Source: Bacteroidia bacterium
GTDB lineage: Bacteria > Bacteroidota > Bacteroidia > Bacteroidales > UBA932
DNA length: 64,000 bases
NCBI GenBank assembly: GCA_021153285.1
Contig: JAGKTT010000010.1
Span: 1-64,000, forward strand
Reading direction: 5' to 3'
Below are positions 54,667 to 62,630 of this stretch, piece by piece. Position 1 is the first letter of the stretch. Each line of letters begins with the position of its first letter. The notes beneath the pieces were generated by a model, which did not search any database, was not told the origin of the DNA, and saw nothing but the letters and a program-made list of their open reading frames with translations. A program made the position numbers and the translations under genes.

Positions 54667-56274
54667 ATGAAAAGATACATTATAGCACTCACATTGGTCT
54701 TGTCAGCAGTCCAGACCGTTTCGGCACAGTCACATAATTTCAAGCTCGGACAGTGGAGCGAAATCCAGAATTCGATAATCAAGGAACTTAACCGTTCCTA
54801 TGTAGATTCACTTCCTGTCGACAGGATTATGAGGGCTGGAGTCAATGCAATGCTCGAAGAACTGGATCCTTATACCATATATATTCCCGAAGAAGAGAAT
54901 GAGGATCTGCAGATGCTGCTTTCCAAGACATATGGAGGTATAGGAGCAATCATTCACAAGAAGGTCGGAGAAAATGTCATCATCAATGAGCCATACGCGG
55001 GTTCTCCGGCGGAGAAATACGGGCTTCAGTGCGGTGACGAGATAATTCAGATCGACGGAGTACCTACCAAGGATCTGGAAACGAAGGAGAGCAGCGACAG
55101 GATGAAGGGTAAGCCTGGCACAACCGTAGTATTCAAGGTAAAGAAGGTCCGCACAGGAGATACGTTGGATATCAATATTGTCCGCGAGCGTATCCATTTT
55201 CCGGACATCGAGTATGCCGGTATGCTGGACGATACCACAGGATACATACTTCAGACCGGATTCACAGATAATGTTTCGGGAGAGATCCGCACGAAATTCC
55301 AGGAGCTCAAGAAGCAAGGGATGAAGCGTCTGGTTCTCGATCTTCGTGGAAACGGAGGAGGTCTTATGAGCGAAGCCATCAATATCGTATCACTCTTCGT
55401 ACCGAAAGGATCCCTTGCAGTTACGTCAAAGGGTAATACAGAAGAATCTGTCAGAAAATTCCACACCACCACAGAACCTATTGACACACAGATCCCTATC
55501 ATCGTTATGATCGACTCAGGTTCTGCATCTTCATCAGAAATCGTATCAGGAGCTCTCCAGGATCTGGACAGGGCTACGATTATGGGAAAGAGAAGCTATG
55601 GAAAGGGACTTGTACAGTCCATAATGCCGCTTCCATACAATGGTCAGATGAAGATCACCACAGCTAAATATTATACTCCGAGCGGACGTTGCGTACAGGC
55701 GATAGATTACTCCAGCCGCAATGAGGACGGTAGCGTAGGGCATATTCCTGATTCGCTTACCAGAGAGTTCAGGACTGCCGGAGGACGAATAGTAAGAGAT
55801 GGTGGCGGAATCACTCCGGATGTGGACATTGACTTTCCTGACTACAGCAGACTTGTATATGCGCTTGTGCTTGGAGGCGTGATCGACCAGTATGTGATCG
55901 ATTATGCAAGAAGACACGAAAGCATCCCGGCTGTGGATGACTTCCATTACACAGATGATGATTTCGAGGATTTCGTCAGATTCGCCAAGACCCAGGACTT
56001 TGACTACCGCAGCAGCGCCAAGACTCTTTACGACCAGATGAAGAAGGAGCTGGAGAAGGACGGACTAGCGGAGTCTATGAAACCTGAGCTGGATGCTCTG
56101 GAAAAAGCGTTGGAGATGGACAAGGAAAGGTTCATCCGTCTGAAGAAGGACGAGATCATTCCTTTCATCGAGGAAGAACTGGCTACACGCTACTGGTTCC
56201 AGGAAGCAGGAGTAAAAATACGTCTCCGCTACGACGAGCAGCTCAAGACCGCACTGACAAAACCAATGATATGA
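54667..56274 (+). CDS. ctpA: S41 C-terminal processing peptidase
   Basis: A 535-residue exported serine protease. Signal peptide MKRYIIALTLVLSAVQTVSA, PDZ domain (about 90-170, YGGIGAII and AEKYGLQCGDEIIQIDGVP), then the protease domain. The Ser/Lys dyad is S288 (SGSASSSE) and K313 (YGKG), 25 residues apart as usual. A helical C-terminal extension follows (about 420-535). It acts in the periplasm on C-termini of proteins. Its stop overlaps the HAD gene by ATGA. Confidence 0.93.
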   Translation: MKRYIIALTLVLSAVQTVSAQSHNFKLGQWSEIQNSIIKELNRSYVDSLPVDRIMRAGVNAMLEELDPYTIYIPEEENEDLQMLLSKTYGGIGAIIHKKVGENVIINEPYAGSPAEKYGLQCGDEIIQIDGVPTKDLETKESSDRMKGKPGTTVVFKVKKVRTGDTLDINIVRERIHFPDIEYAGMLDDTTGYILQTGFTDNVSGEIRTKFQELKKQGMKRLVLDLRGNGGGLMSEAINIVSLFVPKGSLAVTSKGNTEESVRKFHTTTEPIDTQIPIIVMIDSGSASSSEIVSGALQDLDRATIMGKRSYGKGLVQSIMPLPYNGQMKITTAKYYTPSGRCVQAIDYSSRNEDGSVGHIPDSLTREFRTAGGRIVRDGGGITPDVDIDFPDYSRLVYALVLGGVIDQYVIDYARRHESIPAVDDFHYTDDDFEDFVRFAKTQDFDYRSSAKTLYDQMKKELEKDGLAESMKPELDALEKALEMDKERFIRLKKDEIIPFIEEELATRYWFQEAGVKIRLRYDEQLKTALTKPMI

Positions 56275-56882
56275 TAGTACTATTCGATTTCGACGGTGTG
56301 ATTGCAGACACCGAGACCCAATATACTGAATTCTGGAACAGAATCGGAAGGGAATACCTCGACCAGGAAGACTTCGGTCACACAATAAAAGGACAGACAC
56401 TTGTCCAGATATTCGAAAAATATTTCGGATCAAGGCCCAAGGTGCAGGATGAAATCGTGCCTCAGCTCAATGAGTTCGAAGCAAATATGTCGTATGACTA
56501 CGTCCCAGGGGTATATAAGTTTATGCAGGAACTCAAGGCAGCCGGGATACGCTCGGCCATAGTCACAAGTTCCAATGATGTCAAGATGGCCAATGCATAC
56601 AAGGCTCATCCAGAGCTTATTGAACTTGTGGATATGGTGCTCACCAGCGAACATTTCTCCAAGTCAAAGCCGGATCCGGAATGCTTTCTGAAGGGAATGG
56701 AGTTTCTTGGAGGCACCCCGGAAGAGACAATCGTATTCGAGGATTCATTCCACGGTATTGCAGCAGGTCGTGCTGCCGGGGCCAAGGTTGTTGGACTGGC
56801 CACTACAAACAAGAGAGAGGCAATCGCCCCTCTCTGTGATATGGTCATCGATGATTTCTTAGGGTTCTCGTTAACTGAATAG
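56271..56882 (+). CDS. HAD-family phosphatase, beta-phosphoglucomutase-like
   Basis: A 203-residue HAD hydrolase. Motif I is DFDGVIADT (D7 nucleophile, D9), motif II is VTSSND, motif III is KSKPDPE, and motif IV is VFEDSFHGI. The alpha-helical cap between motifs I and II is of the beta-phosphoglucomutase class. The substrate could be a sugar phosphate. It is translationally coupled to the protease gene by a 4-bp overlap. Confidence 0.88.
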   Translation: MIVLFDFDGVIADTETQYTEFWNRIGREYLDQEDFGHTIKGQTLVQIFEKYFGSRPKVQDEIVPQLNEFEANMSYDYVPGVYKFMQELKAAGIRSAIVTSSNDVKMANAYKAHPELIELVDMVLTSEHFSKSKPDPECFLKGMEFLGGTPEETIVFEDSFHGIAAGRAAGAKVVGLATTNKREAIAPLCDMVIDDFLGFSLTE

Positions 56883-56904
56883 TTTTCGTAACCTCGGCAG
56901 ATAT

Positions 56905-57186
56905 CTATTTCAGATAAGATTTGAGCGCATCGACATAATTTTCGAAGGCATTAAGGCCGACCGGAGTGATGCGGCATATTGTGCGAGGCTTTTTCCCTTC
57001 AAAAGTTTTCTCTACTGATATATAACCGGCTTCCGAGAGTTTATCCAGCTGGACACTCAGGTTGCCGGCTGTTGCATTTGCAGTCTCACGGAGATACACA
57101 AAATCAGCCTCCTCAAGTTCTACAAGCAGTGACATAACTGCCAGACGCAGCTCGGAATGAAGTAAAGGGTCCAGTTTCTTGAACAT
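56905..57186 (-). CDS. Small winged-helix transcriptional regulator
   Basis: A 93-residue single-domain winged-helix protein. The recognition helix region is TAGNLSVQLDKLSEAGYISVEKTFEGKKPRTICRITPVG, as in the MarR/PadR-like group where GNLSxHLxKLExAGY is the pattern. It has no ligand domain. It starts 4 bp after the membrane-protein gene and probably regulates that operon. Confidence 0.88.
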   Translation of the reverse strand: MFKKLDPLLHSELRLAVMSLLVELEEADFVYLRETANATAGNLSVQLDKLSEAGYISVEKTFEGKKPRTICRITPVGLNAFENYVDALKSYLK

Positions 57187-57190
57187 ATCT

Positions 57191-57769
57191 CTATCGGTTA
57201 TTGCGGTTCATCATTATACCCGGCAGGATCAGTGACACTACAGATGCAACTGAAAAGGCCAATGTCACATCACAGGTCCTGAACATACAAAGAGCCACCA
57301 CACCTCCAATACCTGTAATGAAGCCTCCGATAGTGATGAAACGGTTCTTAAGCACCATTCCGGTCATAGCGGCAGCATATCCAAGCAGAGTCATAGTTAT
57401 AACTCCTATATATTCAGCAGCAATAAAGGACAAAGCCCCGGCCGTTAAAAGTGCAAATATACCATATCCTATCCAAATCTGCCCAATTGTGTCATTGACA
57501 AAATTCCTGGCGCCCTTGATTTCCTTATCTTTCAGATATATATGTGAGAGTGGCCAGCCGGTGAGAGGTATCCCGAACCATAGAAAATTCCACAGAAGGT
57601 TGTCCGTAGTTCTCAATAGAAGCCAGATGACAACAGAGAACACCAGGACTATAGCACCCCATAATATCATCGGAGTACCGGCATTCCTTTCAAAATCCTT
57701 TCTGCTTTTAGCAATTGCATCACTTATTACCTGAAGGCTCTGCTCAGGTGTCATTTCATTAGTTTCCAT
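57191..57769 (-). CDS. Membrane protein of unknown function, paired with regulator
   Basis: A 192-residue inner-membrane protein. A soluble N-terminus (METNEMTPEQSLQVISDAIAKSR) is followed by about five or six membrane helices from residue 35 on. I do not recognise a function. ATG 57769 is chosen over the longer frame because the upstream part lies before the promoter (-7 box 57864-57857). Such regulator and membrane-protein pairs are common in Bacteroidetes. Confidence 0.85.
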   Translation of the reverse strand: METNEMTPEQSLQVISDAIAKSRKDFERNAGTPMILWGAIVLVFSVVIWLLLRTTDNLLWNFLWFGIPLTGWPLSHIYLKDKEIKGARNFVNDTIGQIWIGYGIFALLTAGALSFIAAEYIGVITMTLLGYAAAMTGMVLKNRFITIGGFITGIGGVVALCMFRTCDVTLAFSVASVVSLILPGIMMNRNNR

Positions 57770-57856
57770 TTCCAAGTAATTAAGAATTAAACATTTGAGC
57801 TTCCCCACTCCCCTTCCGGACGGGAAGATCGGAAGTATTGTCCCGCGATGACGACA

Positions 57857-57888
57857 CAAATATAAACAAGTTTATTTTATAAACCAAA
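57857..57888 (-). promoter_or_regulatory. Promoter of membrane protein-regulator operon
   Basis: Minus strand: TTTG at 57888-57885, 20-bp spacer, TATATTTG at 57864-57857. Full consensus. The transcript would have a long leader of about 80 bases. Confidence 0.7.
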
Positions 57889-57925
57889 TAAAAGAAAAGA
57901 TAAATTCTTGATTCTTTTGTCAAAA

Positions 57926-58057
57926 CCTTCGAACACACTGATCGTTGTCCCTTTGTCTGCATTGCACTTCTATGTGTTCCAAGGTATTTCGCAAACTACC
58001 TTCGAACACGCCAAGCATTATCGAGCGCATTGTCCGCAGCAAACACGTGTTCCAAGG
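57926..58057. repeat. Two 59-bp palindromic modules
   Basis: Each module is CCTTCGAACAC, 37 variable bases, then GTGTTCCAAGG (57926-57984 and 57999-58057). The arms can pair with one C:C mismatch. The arms are identical in both copies while the interiors differ. The gap between modules is 14 bp. In the 57770-58125 region there is otherwise only the two promoters. Confidence 0.75.
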
Positions 58058-58071
58058 TTTCATATCTTTGA

Positions 58072-58104
58072 TTTGCATATTTCTCCAAGGATTCATTAAC
58101 TTTG
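58072..58104 (+). promoter_or_regulatory. Promoter of carbonic anhydrase gene
   Basis: TTTG at 58072-58075, 21-bp spacer, TAACTTTG at 58097-58104, and 21 bp to ATG 58126. Confidence 0.7.
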
Positions 58105-58125
58105 GCCAGATTAAACAATCGTATA

Positions 58126-58632
58126 ATGGCAATCATCAAGGAACTCAAGGGCGACACGCCCATCATCGGGGAGCGCGCGTTTCTGGCGGAGACGGCGACA
58201 ATCATCGGCACAGTGACAATGGGAGACGACTGCAGCATATGGTACGGGGCGGTACTGCGTGGCGACGTGGGAGCGATCAGCATCGGGGACCGCGTGAACA
58301 TCCAGGACAATGCCGTCCTCCACGCTACATACCAGAAATCCGAATGCATCATAGGAAATGACGTGTCAATCGGTCACGGGGCCAATGTGCACGGATGCAT
58401 CATCGGAAATGATGTCATTGTGGGAATGGGTGCAATCGTGATGGACAATACTGTCGTGCCGGACGGAACCATCATTGCCGCAGGAGCAGTCGTTCCTGCC
58501 AATCAGACTCTTGAACCGGGTATCTGGGCGGGAATCCCAGCAAGAAAGATCAAGGACGGATCGGAAGCCATACGCGAAAAGGCCAACGCAAATGCAGACC
58601 ACTATCTGATGTATAAGAAATGGTACGAATAG
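58126..58632 (+). CDS. Gamma-class carbonic anhydrase-like protein
   Basis: A 168-residue left-handed beta-helix protein, probably a trimeric zinc or iron enzyme for CO2/bicarbonate. Hexapeptide repeats run from about 15 to 135 (LAETATIIGTVTMGDDCSIWYGAVLRGDV). The metal-binding histidines are H in NAVLHATYQ and the pair in SIGHGANVHG. A C-terminal helix follows. The chosen ATG 58126 gives MAIIKELKGDTP and fits the promoter. An acyltransferase is a less likely reading. Confidence 0.9.
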   Translation: MAIIKELKGDTPIIGERAFLAETATIIGTVTMGDDCSIWYGAVLRGDVGAISIGDRVNIQDNAVLHATYQKSECIIGNDVSIGHGANVHGCIIGNDVIVGMGAIVMDNTVVPDGTIIAAGAVVPANQTLEPGIWAGIPARKIKDGSEAIREKANANADHYLMYKKWYE

Positions 58633-58747
58633 AGAATGTACGCCCATCTCTTTGGAAACACCATTTATTATTTTAACCTGAGATAGTCTAAAGTCAACCG
58701 AAGGATATTTTCCTTCAAAATTTGCATATAGCTCCGAAAACATTGAC

Positions 58748-58860
58748 CGAAAGCACAAATTCGACCGTTTTCGTGCTTTTGAACTGGGAAAATGATGTCG
58801 AAAGCACAAATTCGACCGTTTTTGTGCTTTTAACTAGAAAAAATGATGTCGAAAGCACAA
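58748..58860. repeat. 51-bp tandem repeats with internal hairpins
   Basis: Two near-identical 51-bp units start CGAAAGCACAAATTCGACCG (58748-58798, 58799-58849), followed by a partial diverged third (from 58850). Each unit can fold, as AAAGCACAAA pairs with TTTGTGCTTT. The period is 17 codons and the frame is open into the methyltransferase gene, but I take the repeats as upstream non-coding DNA. The stretch 58633-58747 holds only a small GAAGGA/TCCTTC hairpin. Confidence 0.8.
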
Positions 58861-58867
58861 AAGAGGC

Positions 58868-58875
58868 TAAATTTG
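58868..58875 (+). promoter_or_regulatory. -7 box of the rRNA methyltransferase gene
   Basis: TAAATTTG inside the third repeat unit, 26 bp before ATG 58902. No clear -33 element. Confidence 0.5.
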
Positions 58876-58901
58876 TTCTTTTGACGCAGAGGTTGAATTA
58901 T

Positions 58902-59717
58902 ATGAGAATCGAAAGCATAACATCAGCGCAGAATCCTAAGATAAAGGATCTGCTGGCACTTCAGGAGAAATCCAAGGAGAGAAGAAAGAAGGGATTGTTC
59001 GTGGTCGAGGGACGACGTGAGCTGCTTCATTGCATCGAGGCCGGATATGAACCATATACCGTGTTCGTATGCCCGGAGATATTGTCCGAAGGGAATTTTG
59101 ATGAGATTGGCAGGAAATGCGATTGTCCTTTCATCGAGATTCCGCAGCATCTTTACGACAAGGTGGCGTACCGCGGCGGCACTGAGGGAGTGATCGCCGA
59201 GCTCCGCTGCAAAGAGATGAGCCTTGAGGCGCTGAAGCTCAGGAAGGACCCGCTGGTGGTGGTGCTGGAGGCGGTGGAGAAGCCGGGCAATCTGGGGGCG
59301 GTGCTTCGTAGCGCGGATGCATCGGGAGTGGACGCGGTGATCGTCTGCGACCCATTGACAGATATGTACAATCCTAACCTTATCCGATCGAGCATCGGGG
59401 CAATATTCACCGTACCGGTGGCGACTGCCAATTCGGAAGAGACAATCAATTGGCTGAAAACCAAGAATATCAAGATCTACACTGCTCAGCTTCAGGATTC
59501 CGAGTGGTATTATGATACTGATATGAAGGGCGGCACTGCGATCGTTATGGGCACAGAGGCGACTGGTCTGACTGATGTCTGGAGAAAGGCGGCCGATGCC
59601 CATATCAAGATTCCGATGCTGGGCAAGCTTGACTCGCTTAATGTGTCGGTTTCGGCAGCGATATTGATGTTCGAGGCTGTGAGGCAGCGCAAGAGTGCAA
59701 AAGGTAACGCACTATAA
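58902..59717 (+). CDS. SpoU-family RNA 2'-O-methyltransferase
   Basis: A 271-residue SPOUT enzyme. An N-terminal substrate-binding domain (about 1-100, ITSAQNPKIKDLLALQEKSKERRKKGLFVVEGRREL) is followed by the knot domain with motifs VVLEAVEKPGNLGAVLRSADASG, IVMGTEATGLTD and IPMLGKLDSLNVSVSAAILMFE. It methylates a ribose in rRNA or tRNA; the exact site is not known. ATG 58902 gives the family length; a longer open frame to 58722 consists of repeats. Confidence 0.92.
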   Translation: MRIESITSAQNPKIKDLLALQEKSKERRKKGLFVVEGRRELLHCIEAGYEPYTVFVCPEILSEGNFDEIGRKCDCPFIEIPQHLYDKVAYRGGTEGVIAELRCKEMSLEALKLRKDPLVVVLEAVEKPGNLGAVLRSADASGVDAVIVCDPLTDMYNPNLIRSSIGAIFTVPVATANSEETINWLKTKNIKIYTAQLQDSEWYYDTDMKGGTAIVMGTEATGLTDVWRKAADAHIKIPMLGKLDSLNVSVSAAILMFEAVRQRKSAKGNAL

Positions 59718-59728
59718 TCCAACATCTT

Positions 59729-60547
59729 ATGAAACACTGTAGATTCGGTCTGATAGGTCATCCGATAGCGCATTCGCTCTCCCCTGCTCTCTTCAAGGCA
59801 GGATATGAGGGGCGTTACCACTACGAGCTGATAGAGGGAGAGGATTTCGAAGAGTCATACCAGAAATTTCTGGAAGAATATGACGGAATCAATGTTACTG
59901 CTCCGTTCAAGGAACTGGCATTCTCCAAGGCAGATATATTGTCCCCTGAGTGCGAGGCTGTGGGGGCGACGAATCTGCTGGTAAAGACTCATCAGGGGGT
60001 GAAGGCTTTCAATTCGGACTTTCTTGGAGTCAGGATGTGGCTGGAGGAAGTGGCTGGCAAGGTAGGATCAAGCATTTCTTATACCGACCGGCCTTCAAGC
60101 ACCAATGGCAGCCATCCAGAAAACATATCCGTTCTGATAGTCGGGTTAGGCGGGGCAGGAAAGGCTGCGGCCGCAGCGGCAGAGTCACTTGGAATGGAGG
60201 TAGTCAGAATGAACAGGACAGTCAGGGATGAGATGACAAGACCATTGGACGATTTCATAGAATGCTTCAGAGAAGCTGACATAATCATTTACAATATCCC
60301 TGCTGCCATCCCAGTCCTCTGTGAGCTGACAGACAGCGACTTCACTCCTGGCAAACCTAAGTTCATCCTGGAGGCCAACTACAAGAATCCTTCATTTGAC
60401 AAGACCCTTCTGGCAAAGATGCAGGCGGCAAATCCCCTGGCACGATATACCGGTGGCAAGATCTGGCTTCTGTATCAGGCGGCGACCGGATATGATATTT
60501 TTACAGGTGAAAAGCCTGATTTGGGAAGGATGGCTGATGTTTTGTAA
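59729..60547 (+). CDS. aroE: Shikimate dehydrogenase
   Basis: A 272-residue enzyme reducing 3-dehydroshikimate with NADPH. Substrate motif GHPIAHSLSPALF (10-22), catalytic Lys in NVTAPFKELAF, Asp in NSDFLGV, and the nucleotide-binding GLGGAGKAAAAAA. A 20-residue Ser/Asn-rich insertion (SYTDRPSSTNGSHPENI) precedes the Rossmann fold, unusual but not disruptive. Confidence 0.92.
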   Translation: MKHCRFGLIGHPIAHSLSPALFKAGYEGRYHYELIEGEDFEESYQKFLEEYDGINVTAPFKELAFSKADILSPECEAVGATNLLVKTHQGVKAFNSDFLGVRMWLEEVAGKVGSSISYTDRPSSTNGSHPENISVLIVGLGGAGKAAAAAAESLGMEVVRMNRTVRDEMTRPLDDFIECFREADIIIYNIPAAIPVLCELTDSDFTPGKPKFILEANYKNPSFDKTLLAKMQAANPLARYTGGKIWLLYQAATGYDIFTGEKPDLGRMADVL

Positions 60548-60613
60548 GAAAATATCACTATCTTGCGGAGTTTTTGGGCCAAGCCCATTTAAAAGATACT
60601 AAAAACAGATAAT

Positions 60614-61162
60614 ATGTCATTAAACAAAGCTATGCTGATCGGTAACGTTGGACGCGACCCTGAAGTACGTTACCTTGATGGAAAAGACGGAAATGCAAAA
60701 GTGGCGACATTCACATTGGCCACAACCGAGAGGTACAGGGACCGTAACGGTGAAACACGTGAAAACACAGAATGGCACAACATCGTGGCTTGGAGAAGCA
60801 CTGCTGATGTCGTGGAGAGATTCGTAAGAAAAGGCACTCAGGTGTATATAGAGGGACGCATCCGCACCCGTTCGTGGGATGACCAGACTGGCAACAAGAG
60901 ATACACTACTGAGATCATTGCAGACAATCTCCAGCTTCTTGGAAAGAAATCCGACAATCCTGGAGCACAGCAGGGCGGATACTCTCAGCAGGGACAGACT
61001 TACCAGCAGCCAGGTTACGCACCTGCGCCACAGCAGCCTGCATACACTCAGCCGGCACAGCCTTCTTATCAGCCGCAGCAGCCTCAGGCATTCTCACAGC
61101 CTCAGCCTGCCCAGCCAGTGGATATAGCCAATGACGGTCCGGAGGACGATCTCCCATTCTAA
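60614..61162 (+). CDS. ssb: Single-stranded DNA-binding protein
   Basis: A 182-residue SSB. OB fold 1-110 (MSLNKAMLIGNVGRDPEVRYLDG, VATFTLATTERYRDRNGE, TEWHNIVAW), a Gln/Pro-rich linker (118-170), and the acidic tip EDDLPF that recruits partners. Length is typical. Confidence 0.97.
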   Translation: MSLNKAMLIGNVGRDPEVRYLDGKDGNAKVATFTLATTERYRDRNGETRENTEWHNIVAWRSTADVVERFVRKGTQVYIEGRIRTRSWDDQTGNKRYTTEIIADNLQLLGKKSDNPGAQQGGYSQQGQTYQQPGYAPAPQQPAYTQPAQPSYQPQQPQAFSQPQPAQPVDIANDGPEDDLPF

Positions 61163-61198
61163 CACCCTGATAATTAACAGAATAACAATATACCAGCA

Positions 61199-62461
61199 AT
61201 GAAACTTGATGTAGTACTCGGCCTCCAGTGGGGCGACGAAGGAAAAGGTAAAATCGTGGATGTGCTCGCAGGAAGATATCCTACAGTAGCACGTTTTCAG
61301 GGTGGCCCTAACGCAGGACACTCACTCCATTTCGACGGTAAGAGCTTCGTTCTCAGGTCCGTTCCGTCAGGAATCTTCAGAGAAGACGCGAAGAACATCG
61401 TAGGTAACGGAGTGGTTCTTGATCCTATCACCTTCAAGGGAGAATGCGACAATATCGCTGAAAAGACAGGTATTCCTGTGACAGAGCGTATCGTAATCGC
61501 CAAGAAAGCTCACCTCATCCTTCCGACTCACAGACTTCTTGATGCAGCTAACGAAGCTGCTATGGGCAAGGGTAAGATCGGTTCGACCCTCAAGGGAATC
61601 GGCCCGACTTACACTGACAAGATCAGCCGCCACGGACTTCGCGTAGGCGACATTCTCGCTCCGGACTTCGCTGACAGATACGCTAAGCTCCAGAACAGGC
61701 ATATCACTCTCCTGAACCAGATGGGATTTGAGTGTGACCCTCACGCAGAGGATGCTGAATTTATGGAAGCTGTGGAGTTTCTGAAGAAGTTCGAGCTTGT
61801 AGACTGCGAATATTATATAAACGAGCTACTTAAGAATCAGGATATCCTTGCAGAAGGTGCCCAGGGCTCAATGCTCGACGTTGACTACGGTTCATATCCA
61901 TTCGTAACTTCATCTACAACTTCTTGCTCAGGCGCCTGCGTAGGACTTGGAGTGAATCCACACCTTATCGGACGCGTCTATGGTATCTTCAAGGCATATT
62001 GCACAAGAGTCGGCAGCGGTCCTTTCCCGACTGAGCTCTTCGATGAGACCGGTGAGAAGATACGTGCTATCGGACACGAATTCGGTGCTGTCACAGGACG
62101 TCCGCGTCGCTGCGGATGGCTCGACCTCGTAGCCCTCAAGTATGCAGTTATGATCAGTGGTGTCACCGATCTGATAATGATGAAGTCAGACTGCCTCGAC
62201 ACATTCGAGACTATCAAGGTATGCACATCTTACATCGTCGACGGAAAGCCTTCAGACCAGTGGCCATTCGACACTTATGCTGACATACAGCCGGTATACA
62301 CTGAGTTCAAGGGATGGAATACAGACCTGACTCACTGCCGCGCGGAAGAAGAACTTCCACAGGAGTTCCGCGACTATATCGCATTTATGGAGCAGTACAT
62401 CGGAGTTCCTATCAAGATCATCTCTGTAGGTCCAGACCGTGAGGCTACAATCGAAAGATAA
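61199..62461 (+). CDS. purA: Adenylosuccinate synthetase
   Basis: A 420-residue enzyme making adenylosuccinate from IMP, aspartate and GTP. GTP motif LQWGDEGKGKIVDVLAG, GGPNAGHSLHFDG, and the signature GPTYTDKISRHGLRVGD and AQGSMLDVDYGSYPFVTSSTT. Ends with VGPDREATIER. Followed by its own terminator. Confidence 0.97.
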   Translation: MKLDVVLGLQWGDEGKGKIVDVLAGRYPTVARFQGGPNAGHSLHFDGKSFVLRSVPSGIFREDAKNIVGNGVVLDPITFKGECDNIAEKTGIPVTERIVIAKKAHLILPTHRLLDAANEAAMGKGKIGSTLKGIGPTYTDKISRHGLRVGDILAPDFADRYAKLQNRHITLLNQMGFECDPHAEDAEFMEAVEFLKKFELVDCEYYINELLKNQDILAEGAQGSMLDVDYGSYPFVTSSTTSCSGACVGLGVNPHLIGRVYGIFKAYCTRVGSGPFPTELFDETGEKIRAIGHEFGAVTGRPRRCGWLDLVALKYAVMISGVTDLIMMKSDCLDTFETIKVCTSYIVDGKPSDQWPFDTYADIQPVYTEFKGWNTDLTHCRAEEELPQEFRDYIAFMEQYIGVPIKIISVGPDREATIER

Positions 62462-62504
62462 TCCATCAGGTATCGCATAAGTCCTGAAACATAGCACATT
62501 ATAT

Positions 62505-62542
62505 AAAATGCCTGCTGCTCTGTATGACGCAGCAGGCATTTT
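62505..62542 (+). terminator. Terminator of purA
   Basis: 14-bp perfect stem (AAAATGCCTGCTGC with GCAGCAGGCATTTT), 10-base loop, and T-rich end. Shares the AAATGCCTGCTG core with the terminator at 48407. Confidence 0.88.
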
Positions 62543-62583
62543 ATCTTATAAGATCGATGTTTATATCGAAGGAGACAATAAAA

Positions 62584-62609
62584 AGAGGATGACCGTCTGG
62601 TCATCCTCT
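62584..62609 (-). terminator. Terminator of rpoC
   Basis: 11-bp perfect stem AGAGGATGACC with GGTCATCCTCT around GTCT. On the minus strand it is followed by TTTTATTG. It lies 21 bp after the rpoC stop. Confidence 0.85.
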
Positions 62610-62630
62610 GATAACATATATGTGATCCTC

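Noticed and set aside
57926..58057. Possible mini CRISPR array (36-bp palindromic repeat, 37-bp spacers)
   Set aside because: Only one complete 36-bp unit exists; the flanking ones are half-repeats whose other halves do not match. No cas gene lies in the window. Kept as a palindromic repeat instead.
57945..58361. Plus-strand 138-residue frame overlapping the carbonic anhydrase gene
   Set aside because: It runs through the palindromic modules and the carbonic anhydrase promoter, and the other frame is clearly the conserved gene.
58722..58901. N-terminal extension of the methyltransferase made of ESTNSTVFVLL repeats
   Set aside because: It consists of hairpin repeats, contains the likely -7 box, and the family N-terminus starts at 58902.
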